DNA from: Niastella sp966211305
GTDB taxonomy: Bacteria; Bacteroidota; Bacteroidia; Chitinophagales; Chitinophagaceae
Direction: 5' to 3'
NCBI GenBank assembly: GCA_966211305.1
Contig: CBIHPC010000002.1
Coordinates: 1 to 64,000, forward strand
Length of the DNA: 64,000 bases
Shown: positions 1-8,632 of the stretch, piece by piece
Layout of the letters: each line of letters starts with the position of its first letter
How positions within the stretch are numbered: the first letter of the stretch is position 1
Notes under the pieces: model-generated
The model's database searches: none
Told to the model about the DNA's origin: nothing
Seen by the model: the letters and a program-made list of their open reading frames with translations, nothing else
Made by a program: the position numbers and the translations under genes

Positions 1-38
1 AATGTTAGAAGCCAAACTGGCTGTAATTTTTAAATAAG

Positions 39-599
39 CTATAATGATAAGAGTAGTATACTGTTCGGTTTAAATGAAAATGCCAGGTGCGTTAGCGCCA
101 GCACTTGTTTTGTTTTGACGCGCCCACCCGGGATCGCCGAAGGCAATCCCTCTCTTTCCGCAGAAAGGGACAAGTAGTCGATAAGATAACTTGTCCCTTT
201 TTTATATTCTGGTGGAGTGCCTGAACTTGAGGCAATTAGCTCGGAAATGAAATTTACCTTTTCGGTTCGAAATGACTGCGTTTTGCGGTCATAGTAAACT
301 CCTTCGGGAAATATCAGTTTTTTACAGGTCTTCTTTGAGATGTATATCGCCGGAAGTCCATACCGTATTGAGTTTGCGGCTGAGGCTGATAGCATTTTCC
401 AGATAAACGGGCAGGTTCAGAATATTCATAGTTCCCGAGCAGGCTTCCAACCGCCCCTCCGGTACGACTGAAACGGTCAACCGAATACACCAAAATGCGG
501 CTGACCTTGCTTTTATTTTTTTTGATAAAATCCAGCATCCGCTGGAATTCCTTTCCTCCATCGGATTTAGCAGATTCATACGTGCCACCAAAGCTTACG
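39..599 (-). pseudogene. Serine recombinase remnant (frameshifted, internally deleted)
   Basis: Remains of a large serine site-specific recombinase of the type carried by Bacteroidota mobile elements. Reading leftward from about 599, one frame gives part of the catalytic domain, with the motifs FGGTYESAKSDGGKEFQRML and VYSVDRFSRTGGA. Near 430-450 the similarity jumps to the C-terminal region, ending in LNTVWTSGDIHLKED, and near 325 it shifts frame again to KLIFPEGVYYDRKTQSFRT. The tail LSLSAEREG is typical of the family C-terminus. Intact relatives are about 500 residues; roughly 180 remain, so the zinc-ribbon and most of the recombinase domain are gone. It cannot be functional. It marks an old mobile-element insertion at the left edge of the xyloglucan locus. 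Family assignment is from recognised motifs, with no search run. Confidence 0.75.
131..151. repeat. Small palindromic repeat, copy 1
   Basis: A 21-base inverted repeat of the form GGGATCGCC-GAA-GGCAATCCC (9-base arms, one mismatch) lies inside the tail of the recombinase remnant. Nineteen consecutive bases of it (133-151) recur exactly at 18724-18742, and the right flank (144-158) recurs at 23654-23668. Copies at three intergenic or degenerate sites suggest a dispersed element or a recombination scar rather than chance. Confidence 0.5.
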
Positions 600-901
600 A
601 GTATCTTCCAGCTATTTCGGTCGGCGCATTATTGCTTAAACGAGTGGCCGAATTGGAAGAGCAACTTACTGCGCAACAAAACAGTGATGGGTATGATGGT
701 ACATCCAGTTGGATCAGTAAGATTGTCTTCACCCTGCAACAAGAAAACCGTCCGCTCCGTTCAACGACATTAATTGAAATGCTGGCAAAACGGGAATCCA
801 CATTGGCCAATCATCACAATAAGGTTCAGTATTTCTTAGCCTTTTTGAGCAATGCTGTTAGTTACAATCGAATATTACCCAAAAGCTGGTTTTGCCTGTA
901 A
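590..901 (+). pseudogene. C-terminal fragment of an unrecognised protein
   Basis: An open frame from about 590 to a TAA at 899-901 has no convincing start of its own; the only in-frame initiator seen is TTG at 632. It reads as a short helix rich in Glu and Leu (RVAELEEQLTAQQ), then a possible winged-helix-like module starting WISKIVFTLQQENRPLRSTT. The left end abuts the recombinase remnant, so it is probably the 3' part of a gene cut by the element's insertion or loss. I do not recognise the parent protein. The winged-helix suggestion is only an impression from the hydrophobic pattern and is not a basis for assigning a function. Confidence 0.35.
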
Positions 902-1060
902 CTTAAAGTGCGTCTTCAAATAACAGTTTCGGTAAATCTTCTTCAGCATGCCATAGACCAGACTTCCTTTTTAAATAGGTTTGACATAATGTAACTATTT
1001 TATTTTCCTGCCCAGGCTTTGATCTAATTAAAATTAGCATCAATAAACCAGCAACCGGAA

Positions 1061-2593
1061 TTAATAAATGAATTTCCATTCATCAAACAAAAAATCCTCT
1101 CCATTAAATACAAAATAGATATTCCTTACTCCTTTATCTATTTTCCGTTCTGTTTTCTTTGAGAGCGTAGTCCACTCCTTCCCATCACATATAAGGGAAA
1201 CCAGCGCTGTACCTTTAAGATTATTTACATAAACATCAATTTTACCTTTTCCTTTCACCCTGGCTTCGAATTTGGCAGGAATCTGTTTGCTAAAATCGGC
1301 TCCCCGCACCATGAGACATTGTTTATCTGCTTCTCCTTTGGCAACCATATTGCCCGGATTACCAACAGCTTCGAACCGGACTTGCCCCGAAGTGCCTGCG
1401 GTGGTTTCTGCCTGCTGAAGAACGAATGGATTTAACGGGTTAAGTTGTGACGGACCTTTAAAAGTTGCTTTGCCCATATGGATATTCACATTCTTTTCAT
1501 CCACCTGCATTTCTTCGATACCCACATTACGAAAACCACCCTTAGTGCCGAAATAATCCTGTAAATACATGGCATGGTAAGTAATATAATATTTCTCTTT
1601 AAACCTGAACAGGTGCGTGTGATTGTTTGTATAAGGACCCACGCTATCTTCACCAGTATTCTTAAAGTAATTATCGCGATACTTCCAACTATCCGGATCT
1701 AAGGGTGTTTTACTCGTCATATAACACATACTGCATTGGGTTGGTGTATCAATATTGCAATAAGGCCATTCAGTACGTCGTTCCCAACTCGTATTATAGG
1801 TATAAACCCAGGTTCCATCGATAAAATTAAGGTCGCTTGCCTCAAAAAAATAAGGAGCGGGTATCTTAGCAACATCGCTGGCCAAACTTATCATATCTGC
1901 TCCTAATTTGACGATTCTGGCATTATCTGGCAAATATTTCGTTTTAGGCGTTCCGCCTCCAAAAGTCAGCCAGCCTGTACCCTGGTCGTCAATCAAAACG
2001 CCGGGATCGAATGGCGCTTCGCAATCCACTCCGGGGACAGAACGGTCGACTATGTTCTTTCCTAATGGGTCACTCCACGGGCCAACGGGCGAGGTGGAAG
2101 TAAGCACGGCTGAGCCAACACCGCTATTGGAGTAATACAAATAGAAGTGCGTCTTACCATCTGCTTCCAGTCTGGATGTAATGGAAGGCGCCCAGGAATT
2201 CTGACTCCATGGCGACAGCGCTGCTGTATTTATGAGGCCATGATAAGTCCAGTTCACCATATCATCGGAAGACATCATGACCAGTGTACGGATATACTGG
2301 TATCCATTTTTCCCATCCTTTCCTACATGCTCATACTGTTGATGATCATTCGTGGCATACACATAAATTCTTCCATTGTATTCTACAGCTGTTGGGTCGG
2401 CCGTAAACATAAAATCTAACAGTGGATTTCCATTATTGGAGGTAAGTTTCGGCGAAACATTGGCGAATTTTTCTTCCGGTTTTTCATTAACCACTTTCGG
2501 TTTATCCGCATTAGTCTGAGCTTCCACATCTTTTTTATATCCCAAAAAAGAGATAGCAAGGACCGCACTTAACAACACTTTTTTTCTAAACAT
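1061..2593 (-). CDS. GH43 glycoside hydrolase with C-terminal CBM6-like domain
   Basis: Secreted five-bladed beta-propeller hydrolase of family GH43, a family that removes arabinofuranosyl or xylosyl units from plant polysaccharides. Blade 1 carries the general base Asp66 in FTADPTAVEYNG. The motif DPGVLIDDQGTGWLTF supplies the pKa-modulating Asp, and FFEASDLNF the general-acid Glu. After about residue 395 a beta-sandwich beginning NPFVLQQAETTAG resembles CBM6. The N-terminus looks like a lipoprotein signal, but the lipobox Cys is Tyr19 (LGYKK), so release by signal peptidase I after VEA is more likely than anchoring. It is the last gene of the xyloglucan locus, 47 bases after the GH43 pseudogene. 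The exact substrate (arabinose or xylose side chains) cannot be told from sequence alone. Confidence 0.85.
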   Translation of the reverse strand: MFRKKVLLSAVLAISFLGYKKDVEAQTNADKPKVVNEKPEEKFANVSPKLTSNNGNPLLDFMFTADPTAVEYNGRIYVYATNDHQQYEHVGKDGKNGYQYIRTLVMMSSDDMVNWTYHGLINTAALSPWSQNSWAPSITSRLEADGKTHFYLYYSNSGVGSAVLTSTSPVGPWSDPLGKNIVDRSVPGVDCEAPFDPGVLIDDQGTGWLTFGGGTPKTKYLPDNARIVKLGADMISLASDVAKIPAPYFFEASDLNFIDGTWVYTYNTSWERRTEWPYCNIDTPTQCSMCYMTSKTPLDPDSWKYRDNYFKNTGEDSVGPYTNNHTHLFRFKEKYYITYHAMYLQDYFGTKGGFRNVGIEEMQVDEKNVNIHMGKATFKGPSQLNPLNPFVLQQAETTAGTSGQVRFEAVGNPGNMVAKGEADKQCLMVRGADFSKQIPAKFEARVKGKGKIDVYVNNLKGTALVSLICDGKEWTTLSKKTERKIDKGVRNIYFVFNGEDFLFDEWKFIY

Positions 2594-2640
2594 GCTTTTT
2601 TTATTTAACCTAAAAAACGAATACCCGTTAAGGGAAGATC

Positions 2641-3716
2641 TTATTTATCGAACTTCCACCAGTTGAAATTGAACAGATCGCCCTGATCGCCTTTAAAAAC
2701 AAAGTACAGATCGTGAACGCCCTTTGTCTTATTTACTTTAGTTGAAACGGTGGCCCAACTATGCAAGCCTCCTGTGGTTTTCACCTCACAGGATCCCAAT
2801 AGTTCTCCGTCGCGACTATCCACATGTATTTCGATAAAACCACCTGATGCCGATGAAGCATTAGCCTGAAATATTCCTGCTCCTTTCTTAAAATCAACAC
2901 TTCGTACTTTGATAAAATCACCATGGCTGATTTCGGTTACATAAACTCCGGCGTTGGTGCTGCGTTCGGTTTCAATTCCCTGTCCCCAGGCTATGGTTTC
3001 CGCTTCCTGGCGGATGAATGGATTTACATGTTCAACAGGTTTTACACCTTCGGCTGTTGGAGTTATCCGCGGAATGCTCTCATCTTTATTATACCGGAAC
3101 TCCTCCACACAAACGGAACGGGTAAAACCTCCGCCACCTGGCAATGCACCGTTATGATAGAACAAATACGATTTGCCTTTATAATCATATCCTGGTTCAA
3201 CTTTACGTACATGAGATAAGGGTTCCCCCAATAGAGATATGCCTGACCATCATCATCAATAAATACCGTGGGATCAATATCTCCTTTACCGCTGTGCACC
3301 AGTGGTTTTCCAAGTGCATCTTTAAACGGGCCGGTAGGACTATCAGAAACAGCTACCCCGATTGACATTCCCATAGTTTCATGGGTCATAGGTACATACC
3401 AGTAAAACTTCCCATTCCTGGGAATGCATTGCCCGGCCCAGGCATCCTGCTTCGCCCAGCTGAACGCCTTAAGCGACAGGGGCGACCCGCGGTCTGTCCA
3501 GTTCACCATATCGGTAGATGTGAAACAGCGCCAGTCTTTCATCACAAACACAGTCGATTTATCTTCATCATGCCCGGTGTACAGGTAAACGGTATCTTTG
3601 TATACCATCGGCGCCGGATCGGCTGTATAAATGGTTTGTATAACCGGGTTTTGAGCCTGTGCGCCCGCTGCAGCAAAAAGAGCTGTTACCTGTAAAACTA
3701 TCTTTCTGATATTCAT
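2641..3716 (-). pseudogene. GH43 hydrolase with frameshifting internal deletion
   Basis: The first half starts at 3716 with a signal peptide (MNIRKIVLQ...AGAQAQ). It reads as a normal GH43: general base Asp33 in YTADPAPMVYKD and the second Asp in DIDPTVFIDDDGQAYLYWG. Near 3184-3196 the reading jumps from VKLNQDM straight to DYKGKSYLFYHNGALPGGGG, which belongs far downstream in the fold, and the frame changes. The first frame then runs into unrelated residues and stops at 3063. The second frame continues through a CBM6-like domain to 2641. By comparison with the family, roughly 80-100 residues are missing, including the general-acid Glu motif. The gene cannot make an active enzyme as read. A sequencing or assembly error could mimic a frameshift but would not easily explain so large a gap. 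Confidence 0.8.
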
Positions 3717-3766
3717 TGTTGTTTTAAATGTGTGTGATGATAGGTACTGTTAAACGTTGGACCTTA

Positions 3767-5341
3767 TCATTGAATGGTATCCGTAATATGAAAGAAAGCA
3801 AAAGCCGCGGCACCACCGGTTATTTTGGTGGCGTAGTTAAACAACGCAAAACGATAGCCCATAAAATGTGGAAACGTGTAAGTCATTTTAAGTGTTGTGC
3901 CTAATGCTTTCCAGGTTTTTCCATCAAGGCTGTAAAAGAAATTTGCTTCATCTTTTTTGTTGGTGAAGTCGCATTCGGCTTTAAAGAAAATCGTGTTTTG
4001 TGTAAGTGGTATCGATTGAATTTCCTCCGGCTTGCCGGTGCTGGCATTGATCATCACGATTGACTTACTATCGCCGTCAACTCTTACACCAATCAGTCCG
4101 AAGTTCTTTTGCAAAAGCCCGAGGCCTGCAAAATCGCCGTCTTTCATTTTCGATACATCCAACGAAACAGAACCGCTGCAAACCGGGCCAATAGTACGCT
4201 GCGTCAGCGTATTTCTTGCAAGCAGGAAACTGGTATCAATCCTTCCTGTTTTAAGCGTTAAATACCCCTTTCGTTCTGTCACTGACCATAAACTGTTATC
4301 GGGGTTATGATTCCACTGCCAAACCGGTGGCAGGGCGGGCGCTCCTTTTTTGCGCTTAAATTCATCTGAATTCACAATGCCGGGAATAAGCCCTTTGCCG
4401 GCAGGCAGATCGAGGGTTTGCGGAACTTTTCCATCTATTCCCAGCACCGGCCAGCCATCTTTCCATGTAACAGGAACGAGGTAAGGGATACGACCCACTG
4501 CGCCATAATCGCGGAACAAATAAGCAAACCATCTTCCATCGGGCATATCAATTAAACCACCCTGCGCAACACCCGAATCCTGCAATGCCAAACGGCCTTC
4601 CCATGGACCGGTGATTTTATCGGCACGATGAATCACTACCGTACGCATGCCTCCGGGGGGCCAGGTGATATTAAACAGGTAATACTTACCCTTTACTTTA
4701 AACAACTGCGAACCTTCTGCACCCAGGCCACCTGTCTTCCCTTCCGGCATACTCGGGGCGCTGGCATTTTCAATAGCTACCTGGTTGATGCCACCTTCCT
4801 TTACACCGGTTACATTTTCATTTAATTCCAGGAGTTTTAGTTTGCCGCCTCCGTAAATCAGATACACTTTTCCATCGTCATCAAAAAACAAGGAATGATC
4901 GCCAACACATGGTGTAAATGAAACGGACTTCCATGGGCCTTTCTCAATATTTTTTGTAGTGTAGATATGCGTTTTACCAGTGGTTGCTGCAAACGTGGTT
5001 ACATAAAATGTGTTGTTATGATAACGGATGCTGCTGGCCCATGATCCGAGGCCATAGGTATTTTTGCCATTGGTCAGATTTAGTTCGTCCATGTTGGCAA
5101 GGGTATCATAAGCATAGCTAACCAATTGCCAGTTTACGAGATCCTTGGATTTCATAATAGGCACACCGGGGCTCATATGCATGGTGGTACTGCTCATGTA
5201 GTACGTATCGCCCACACGCATCATCGACATATCGGGAACATCAGCAAAAATGATTGGATTGGTTGCTTGTTGTGCATGAACATTATTTGAAAAAAACAGG
5301 CAACTCGAAAGCGCAACGCAGGATAAAAAAATTTTGATCAT
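3767..5341 (-). CDS. GH43 (subfamily 12-like) alpha-L-arabinofuranosidase/beta-xylosidase
   Basis: A 524-residue periplasmic or surface enzyme with a signal peptide ending at VHA-QQ. The catalytic propeller opens with IIFADVPDMSMMRVGDTYYM, where Asp37 aligns with the general base. Asp148 lies in GDHSLFFDDDGKVYLIYG and Glu209 in GLGAEGSQLFKVKGKYYLF, the general-acid position. From about residue 330 a C-terminal concanavalin-like beta-sandwich follows, as in two-domain GH43 beta-xylosidases. The DVPD spelling of the first motif is typical of GH43 subfamily 12, members of which occur in xyloglucan loci. Adjacent GH5, SusCD and GH74 genes support removal of side-chain sugars from xyloglucan oligosaccharides. 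All catalytic residues appear intact, making it the best-preserved GH43 of the locus. Confidence 0.87.
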   Translation of the reverse strand: MIKIFLSCVALSSCLFFSNNVHAQQATNPIIFADVPDMSMMRVGDTYYMSSTTMHMSPGVPIMKSKDLVNWQLVSYAYDTLANMDELNLTNGKNTYGLGSWASSIRYHNNTFYVTTFAATTGKTHIYTTKNIEKGPWKSVSFTPCVGDHSLFFDDDGKVYLIYGGGKLKLLELNENVTGVKEGGINQVAIENASAPSMPEGKTGGLGAEGSQLFKVKGKYYLFNITWPPGGMRTVVIHRADKITGPWEGRLALQDSGVAQGGLIDMPDGRWFAYLFRDYGAVGRIPYLVPVTWKDGWPVLGIDGKVPQTLDLPAGKGLIPGIVNSDEFKRKKGAPALPPVWQWNHNPDNSLWSVTERKGYLTLKTGRIDTSFLLARNTLTQRTIGPVCSGSVSLDVSKMKDGDFAGLGLLQKNFGLIGVRVDGDSKSIVMINASTGKPEEIQSIPLTQNTIFFKAECDFTNKKDEANFFYSLDGKTWKALGTTLKMTYTFPHFMGYRFALFNYATKITGGAAAFAFFHITDTIQ

Positions 5342-5374
5342 TATTTAAAATGGATGTTTGTGATAACTGTTATG

Positions 5375-5417
5375 GCACCCCTACCCCCCTCCTAAAAACA
5401 GGAGGGGTTAGGGGTGC
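5375..5417. repeat. GC-rich hairpin between GH5 and GH43 genes
   Basis: An almost perfect inverted repeat with 18-19-base arms (GCACCCCTA... and ...TAGGGGTGC) encloses the loop AAAAAC. It fills much of the 95-base gap between the GH5 stop and the GH43 start. The minus-strand RNA would form a very stable stem, with no long U-run after it. It may act as an mRNA processing or attenuation structure, or be a copy of a dispersed C-rich intergenic palindrome. Confidence 0.6.
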
Positions 5418-5436
5418 TTTAATCAAACATTACTTT

Positions 5437-6900
5437 TTACTTATATCCTGCAATAATGGCATCTAACAAGGGCTGGTCCTTTACCACATTATTAGCTCTG
5501 TCTAACATATTACCTATCTCCCACCAGAATGGCAGAAGACCATTCGCTTTAGCCTGTTTTGTCACATAAGTTGCCCAGTGCTCCACAGACTTGTTGTGCA
5601 TAGCCAGATCCTTAGGAACATTCTTGCTGCTGGCAGTACGCCTCGAGGATGCATATTCACCCAGCAGCACAGGGATACCTTTATCAACAAACTTCTGTTT
5701 CATCTTTTGGAATTCAGAATCGATCACATCCTCTTCTCCAAAGGTGGCGTTGCGGCCTGGCTCAATAGTAGAATGATTCCCTTTCCCCCAGTAGTAAACC
5801 ATGTTGCCCCAACTTACATCTTCATCTAATAGCGTAAATACAGCAGGCGTGTAGTCATGTACCTCAACCATCAAACGATTAGGTACCGGGTCTACAGGCA
5901 GCGTATTCATCAGATCATAAGTTAAAAAAGGATCAGTGGTAGGCCCCTGCACCACCAGCACGCGGTTACTGTTCCTGCCTCCGGTAGCGCGAACCGCATT
6001 AATAAATGTCTGGTGGTAACTATTGAGTATGTCCATCTGCTCGGCATTTTTAACCGAAGGTTCATTCGCACCGGCAAACAGCAGGTGCTCATCAAAATCA
6101 CGCATGGTTGTAGCAATCTGCTCCCAAATCGCCTTTTGCATCGCATTAACGGAATCTTTCATTGCCTTATTGACATTATTTTCCAGCCAGCCCCAATCCC
6201 CGTGAGCATTCAGTAACACATACATATCATTAGCCACACACCATCCAACCACTTCTTTCACCCGGTTAAGCCAGGCAGGGTCAATTTTCGCTTTTGCCGG
6301 ATCGCTTAAATGATACTTAACCCAGCCACAGGGAATCCGTACAGCATTGAAACCTTGTTGTTTTACAAATTTCACATACGATTCGGTAAGTTTACTATTC
6401 TGCCAGTCGCCTTCGCCTGGGGATTCCATGGTATTGCCAAAATTTATTCCCATATGCATTTTTGCCGCCAGTTGCACAGCCGTGCTGCTCATACCGGTTG
6501 CATCGGGTGCTTTGGGGCTTGTGTTATAAGACGGGTAGTAAGTAGGCGGTTGAGTAATCTTTACCCGCCTGTTCTGGCCGTTTGATGAAGTTATATCTAA
6601 ATAGCCTGAGCGGCTCGCTCCTGTACCGTTTTCACCTACAGTTTTTACCTGAATGGTGGCGCTGCCGCTACTGCCCGTTGTTTTATCTATTTGCAACCAC
6701 GAAGAAAGGGGGTTATTGACACTCCACGCCGCGTTAGATGATATCGTTATATCGGATGCCCCTCCTTCGGCTGGAAAAGTAATTGCGCCTGGAGAAACTG
6801 ATAGTTCGGCGGCAGCTTCATTCTTTTTTTTACAGGATATTAGTGATAGTATCGCAATAAGAAAGCCCAACATCATAGGGGCCTTTTTGATATTATTCAT
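5437..6900 (-). CDS. BACON-GH5 endo-xyloglucanase-like lipoprotein
   Basis: A 487-residue outer-membrane lipoprotein (lipobox LSLISC, Cys23, then KKK). Residues 33-118 form a BACON domain with the usual GxSGSATI... and SSNGQNRRVKITQ strands. Residues ~140-485 form a GH5 (beta/alpha)8 barrel that resembles subfamily 4. The acid/base is Glu280 in LLFAGANEPSV and the nucleophile Glu415 in VLLGEYASSR. Conserved GH5 motifs such as MGINFGNTMESPGEGDW and VRIPCGW are present. Family members with this BACON-GH5 layout in SusCD loci cut the beta-1,4-glucan backbone of xyloglucan at the cell surface, producing oligosaccharides for SusC import. It follows the glycan-binding protein gene after a 197-base gap. 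Xyloglucan specificity is inferred from locus layout. Confidence 0.9.
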   Translation of the reverse strand: MNNIKKAPMMLGFLIAILSLISCKKKNEAAAELSVSPGAITFPAEGGASDITISSNAAWSVNNPLSSWLQIDKTTGSSGSATIQVKTVGENGTGASRSGYLDITSSNGQNRRVKITQPPTYYPSYNTSPKAPDATGMSSTAVQLAAKMHMGINFGNTMESPGEGDWQNSKLTESYVKFVKQQGFNAVRIPCGWVKYHLSDPAKAKIDPAWLNRVKEVVGWCVANDMYVLLNAHGDWGWLENNVNKAMKDSVNAMQKAIWEQIATTMRDFDEHLLFAGANEPSVKNAEQMDILNSYHQTFINAVRATGGRNSNRVLVVQGPTTDPFLTYDLMNTLPVDPVPNRLMVEVHDYTPAVFTLLDEDVSWGNMVYYWGKGNHSTIEPGRNATFGEEDVIDSEFQKMKQKFVDKGIPVLLGEYASSRRTASSKNVPKDLAMHNKSVEHWATYVTKQAKANGLLPFWWEIGNMLDRANNVVKDQPLLDAIIAGYK

Positions 6901-7038
6901 TTTTAAAAATTTAAACCGTTTATATATTTCTGTGACATAGGAACGGACGAAAATTCAACGCCCATCATCATCCTGTTTTTTGGTTATTATGCAGCGACAA
7001 TATGGCGCCGCGGCCTACTGATCATTGTTTGTTTTAAA

Positions 7039-7064
7039 GAACAACCTGTAGAAACAGGCTGTTC
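7039..7064. repeat. Hairpin in gap upstream of GH5
   Basis: Inverted repeat with 11-base arms (GAACAACCTGT / ACAGGCTGTTC, one mismatch) and the tetraloop AGAA. It lies in the 197-base gap between the glycan-binding protein and GH5 genes. There is no U-tract directly after it on the minus strand, so it is more likely an mRNA stability or processing element than a simple terminator. Nothing else was recognised in this gap. Confidence 0.5.
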
Positions 7065-7097
7065 TAACGCTTGCTATCGGATTGTACTATATGAGAC

Positions 7098-8609
7098 TTA
7101 TTTTATTTTTACAACTCTGAAATTATCAAAGCCACCATAAAAGCCGGTAGAAGTAGCTGATGTGGCGTAATTTTTAATCCTTACATTGCAACCAGTTTTA
7201 CCGGGGCCTAATAAACTTGAGAGTGAAGTAACGGGAGCTCCCCTTCCTTCACCAAGTGTAAGATCGCTTTTTAGGAACCTGGATAGCGGGATAGTAACAG
7301 TTCTCCAACCTTTGGTAGTATATGCCGATGTAGCTGTTGAAGAAGTTTTCCAGGGCTCGTACAGTGCTATATAAGAATCCGTGAAACCAGTTTGAATACG
7401 AAGGGAACCACCGTTCCATGCATTAGGAATATTCATTTCAAATTTCAAAGCCCAATTACCAACCGTGTCATTTAAATTAGCAGCAGGCACCCACAATGCA
7501 TCCCCGATGGGTATGTGGCTATTAGTTGTACCAGGAGCCAGCGGGCCATCTTTTATAGAAATGAACATGCCGCCTGATTGACCGGTCATTTCAGGGCAAA
7601 GTGTTAACCAACCAAATGTTTGGCCAGGATCAGATACCGAAAGTCTGGATCCACCCCACCATTGCCATCCGAAGGCATTTCCCCATTCCATATTTGCTAA
7701 TACGCCGGTTGTGGCACTTTGAACGTACTTAACATTATACATATTATTAACATCATAAACAGTTGTAACAGTGCCATAGGATGTTGTAATGGATGCTGGT
7801 CCTGATTGAGATAAAGAAGGTAATTTAAAACCAACAAAACTCCCATCAGCAGAAGTTACAAAAGAAGTGATAGTAGCACCTGAAAAAGTGAATTTTTCAA
7901 TAGTTTTCAAATAAGTACCATACACATAAACAGAATCGCCGGTATTGGCATTTTCGTTGGAGACACCGGTAATTGTAGGTGTAGCCACTATTTTAAAAGT
8001 ATCCGTACCACCTTTTGTTGTTAACAATACCTGGTCGGTAGGTGTTTGCGCCGGCATAAGAAAACCAAGTGCGGTGCCATCAAGGTTTGATGCGGTTTTT
8101 GCGATGGCGTTTCCCGCATAATTAAGGCTTTCAACCAACACTAAATTGGTACCATATAAAAAAACAGAATCCCCGGGGTTCGCAAAAACATTGGAAATGG
8201 CCGTAATAACCGGTGCGCCTGGCCCCAATTTAAAGGCAAACGTAGTTGTACCCGTCGTTGTTGTATATTCTATCGTATAGAGCTTGCTGCTATCAATTGT
8301 TGAAAATATTATAGGCGGTATTTGCACTACTGCACTGTTATTAGAAAACAAAGTGCCGTTAAAAGCAGCAGTTACACCATTAAATTTTATTTGAATGGCA
8401 CCTTGCAAATGCTGACCTGTAATAACCACCCACTGACCATCTGCGACAAGGCTATGAAGCGCTGTGTCATTTGGAGAGGCGACATAATTCCTAACGGCTG
8501 AAATGGAAGGAGGAGCGCTATCAGCATTTTTTTTACAAGCCGACAGGAATGCCACAATCATTATAAAGAGCGGCAAAAAATACAGGCGACTTTTTAATAT
8601 TTTGTTCAT
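7098..8609 (-). CDS. IPT/TIG-domain surface glycan-binding lipoprotein (SGBP)
   Basis: A 503-residue lipoprotein (lipobox FLSAC, Cys25, then KK) made of about three tandem Ig-like IPT/TIG domains. Their boundaries are visible as repeated openings such as PSISAVRNY, PVITAISNV and PTITGVSNE, each followed by GDSVFLYG or GDSVYVYG. A larger C-terminal beta-rich domain (about residues 290-503) is rich in aromatic residues (EWGNAFGWQWWGG), the kind of surface used to stack on sugar rings. This architecture and its place directly after susD match SGBP-B-type proteins of xyloglucan loci. Such proteins hold the polysaccharide at the cell surface and have no catalysis. The start codon lies 24 bases after the susD stop, so the two are probably co-transcribed. 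Ligand identity is inferred from neighbours. Confidence 0.85.
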   Translation of the reverse strand: MNKILKSRLYFLPLFIMIVAFLSACKKNADSAPPSISAVRNYVASPNDTALHSLVADGQWVVITGQHLQGAIQIKFNGVTAAFNGTLFSNNSAVVQIPPIIFSTIDSSKLYTIEYTTTTGTTTFAFKLGPGAPVITAISNVFANPGDSVFLYGTNLVLVESLNYAGNAIAKTASNLDGTALGFLMPAQTPTDQVLLTTKGGTDTFKIVATPTITGVSNENANTGDSVYVYGTYLKTIEKFTFSGATITSFVTSADGSFVGFKLPSLSQSGPASITTSYGTVTTVYDVNNMYNVKYVQSATTGVLANMEWGNAFGWQWWGGSRLSVSDPGQTFGWLTLCPEMTGQSGGMFISIKDGPLAPGTTNSHIPIGDALWVPAANLNDTVGNWALKFEMNIPNAWNGGSLRIQTGFTDSYIALYEPWKTSSTATSAYTTKGWRTVTIPLSRFLKSDLTLGEGRGAPVTSLSSLLGPGKTGCNVRIKNYATSATSTGFYGGFDNFRVVKIK

Positions 8610-8632
8610 ATAGTATAATTTGTCGTGTATGA

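Noticed and set aside
100..165. tRNA gene or fragment in the recombinase tail
   Set aside because: Related recombinases end in sequence that overlaps a tRNA, but no cloverleaf or T-arm consensus can be formed here, only a short hairpin.
39..395. A stand-alone 118-residue gene on the minus strand
   Set aside because: Its sequence is the C-terminal end of a serine recombinase entered through a frameshift, so it is part of the pseudogene.
595..810. Small minus-strand gene opposite the 590-901 fragment
   Set aside because: It is a shadow of the better-supported plus-strand frame and has no family features.
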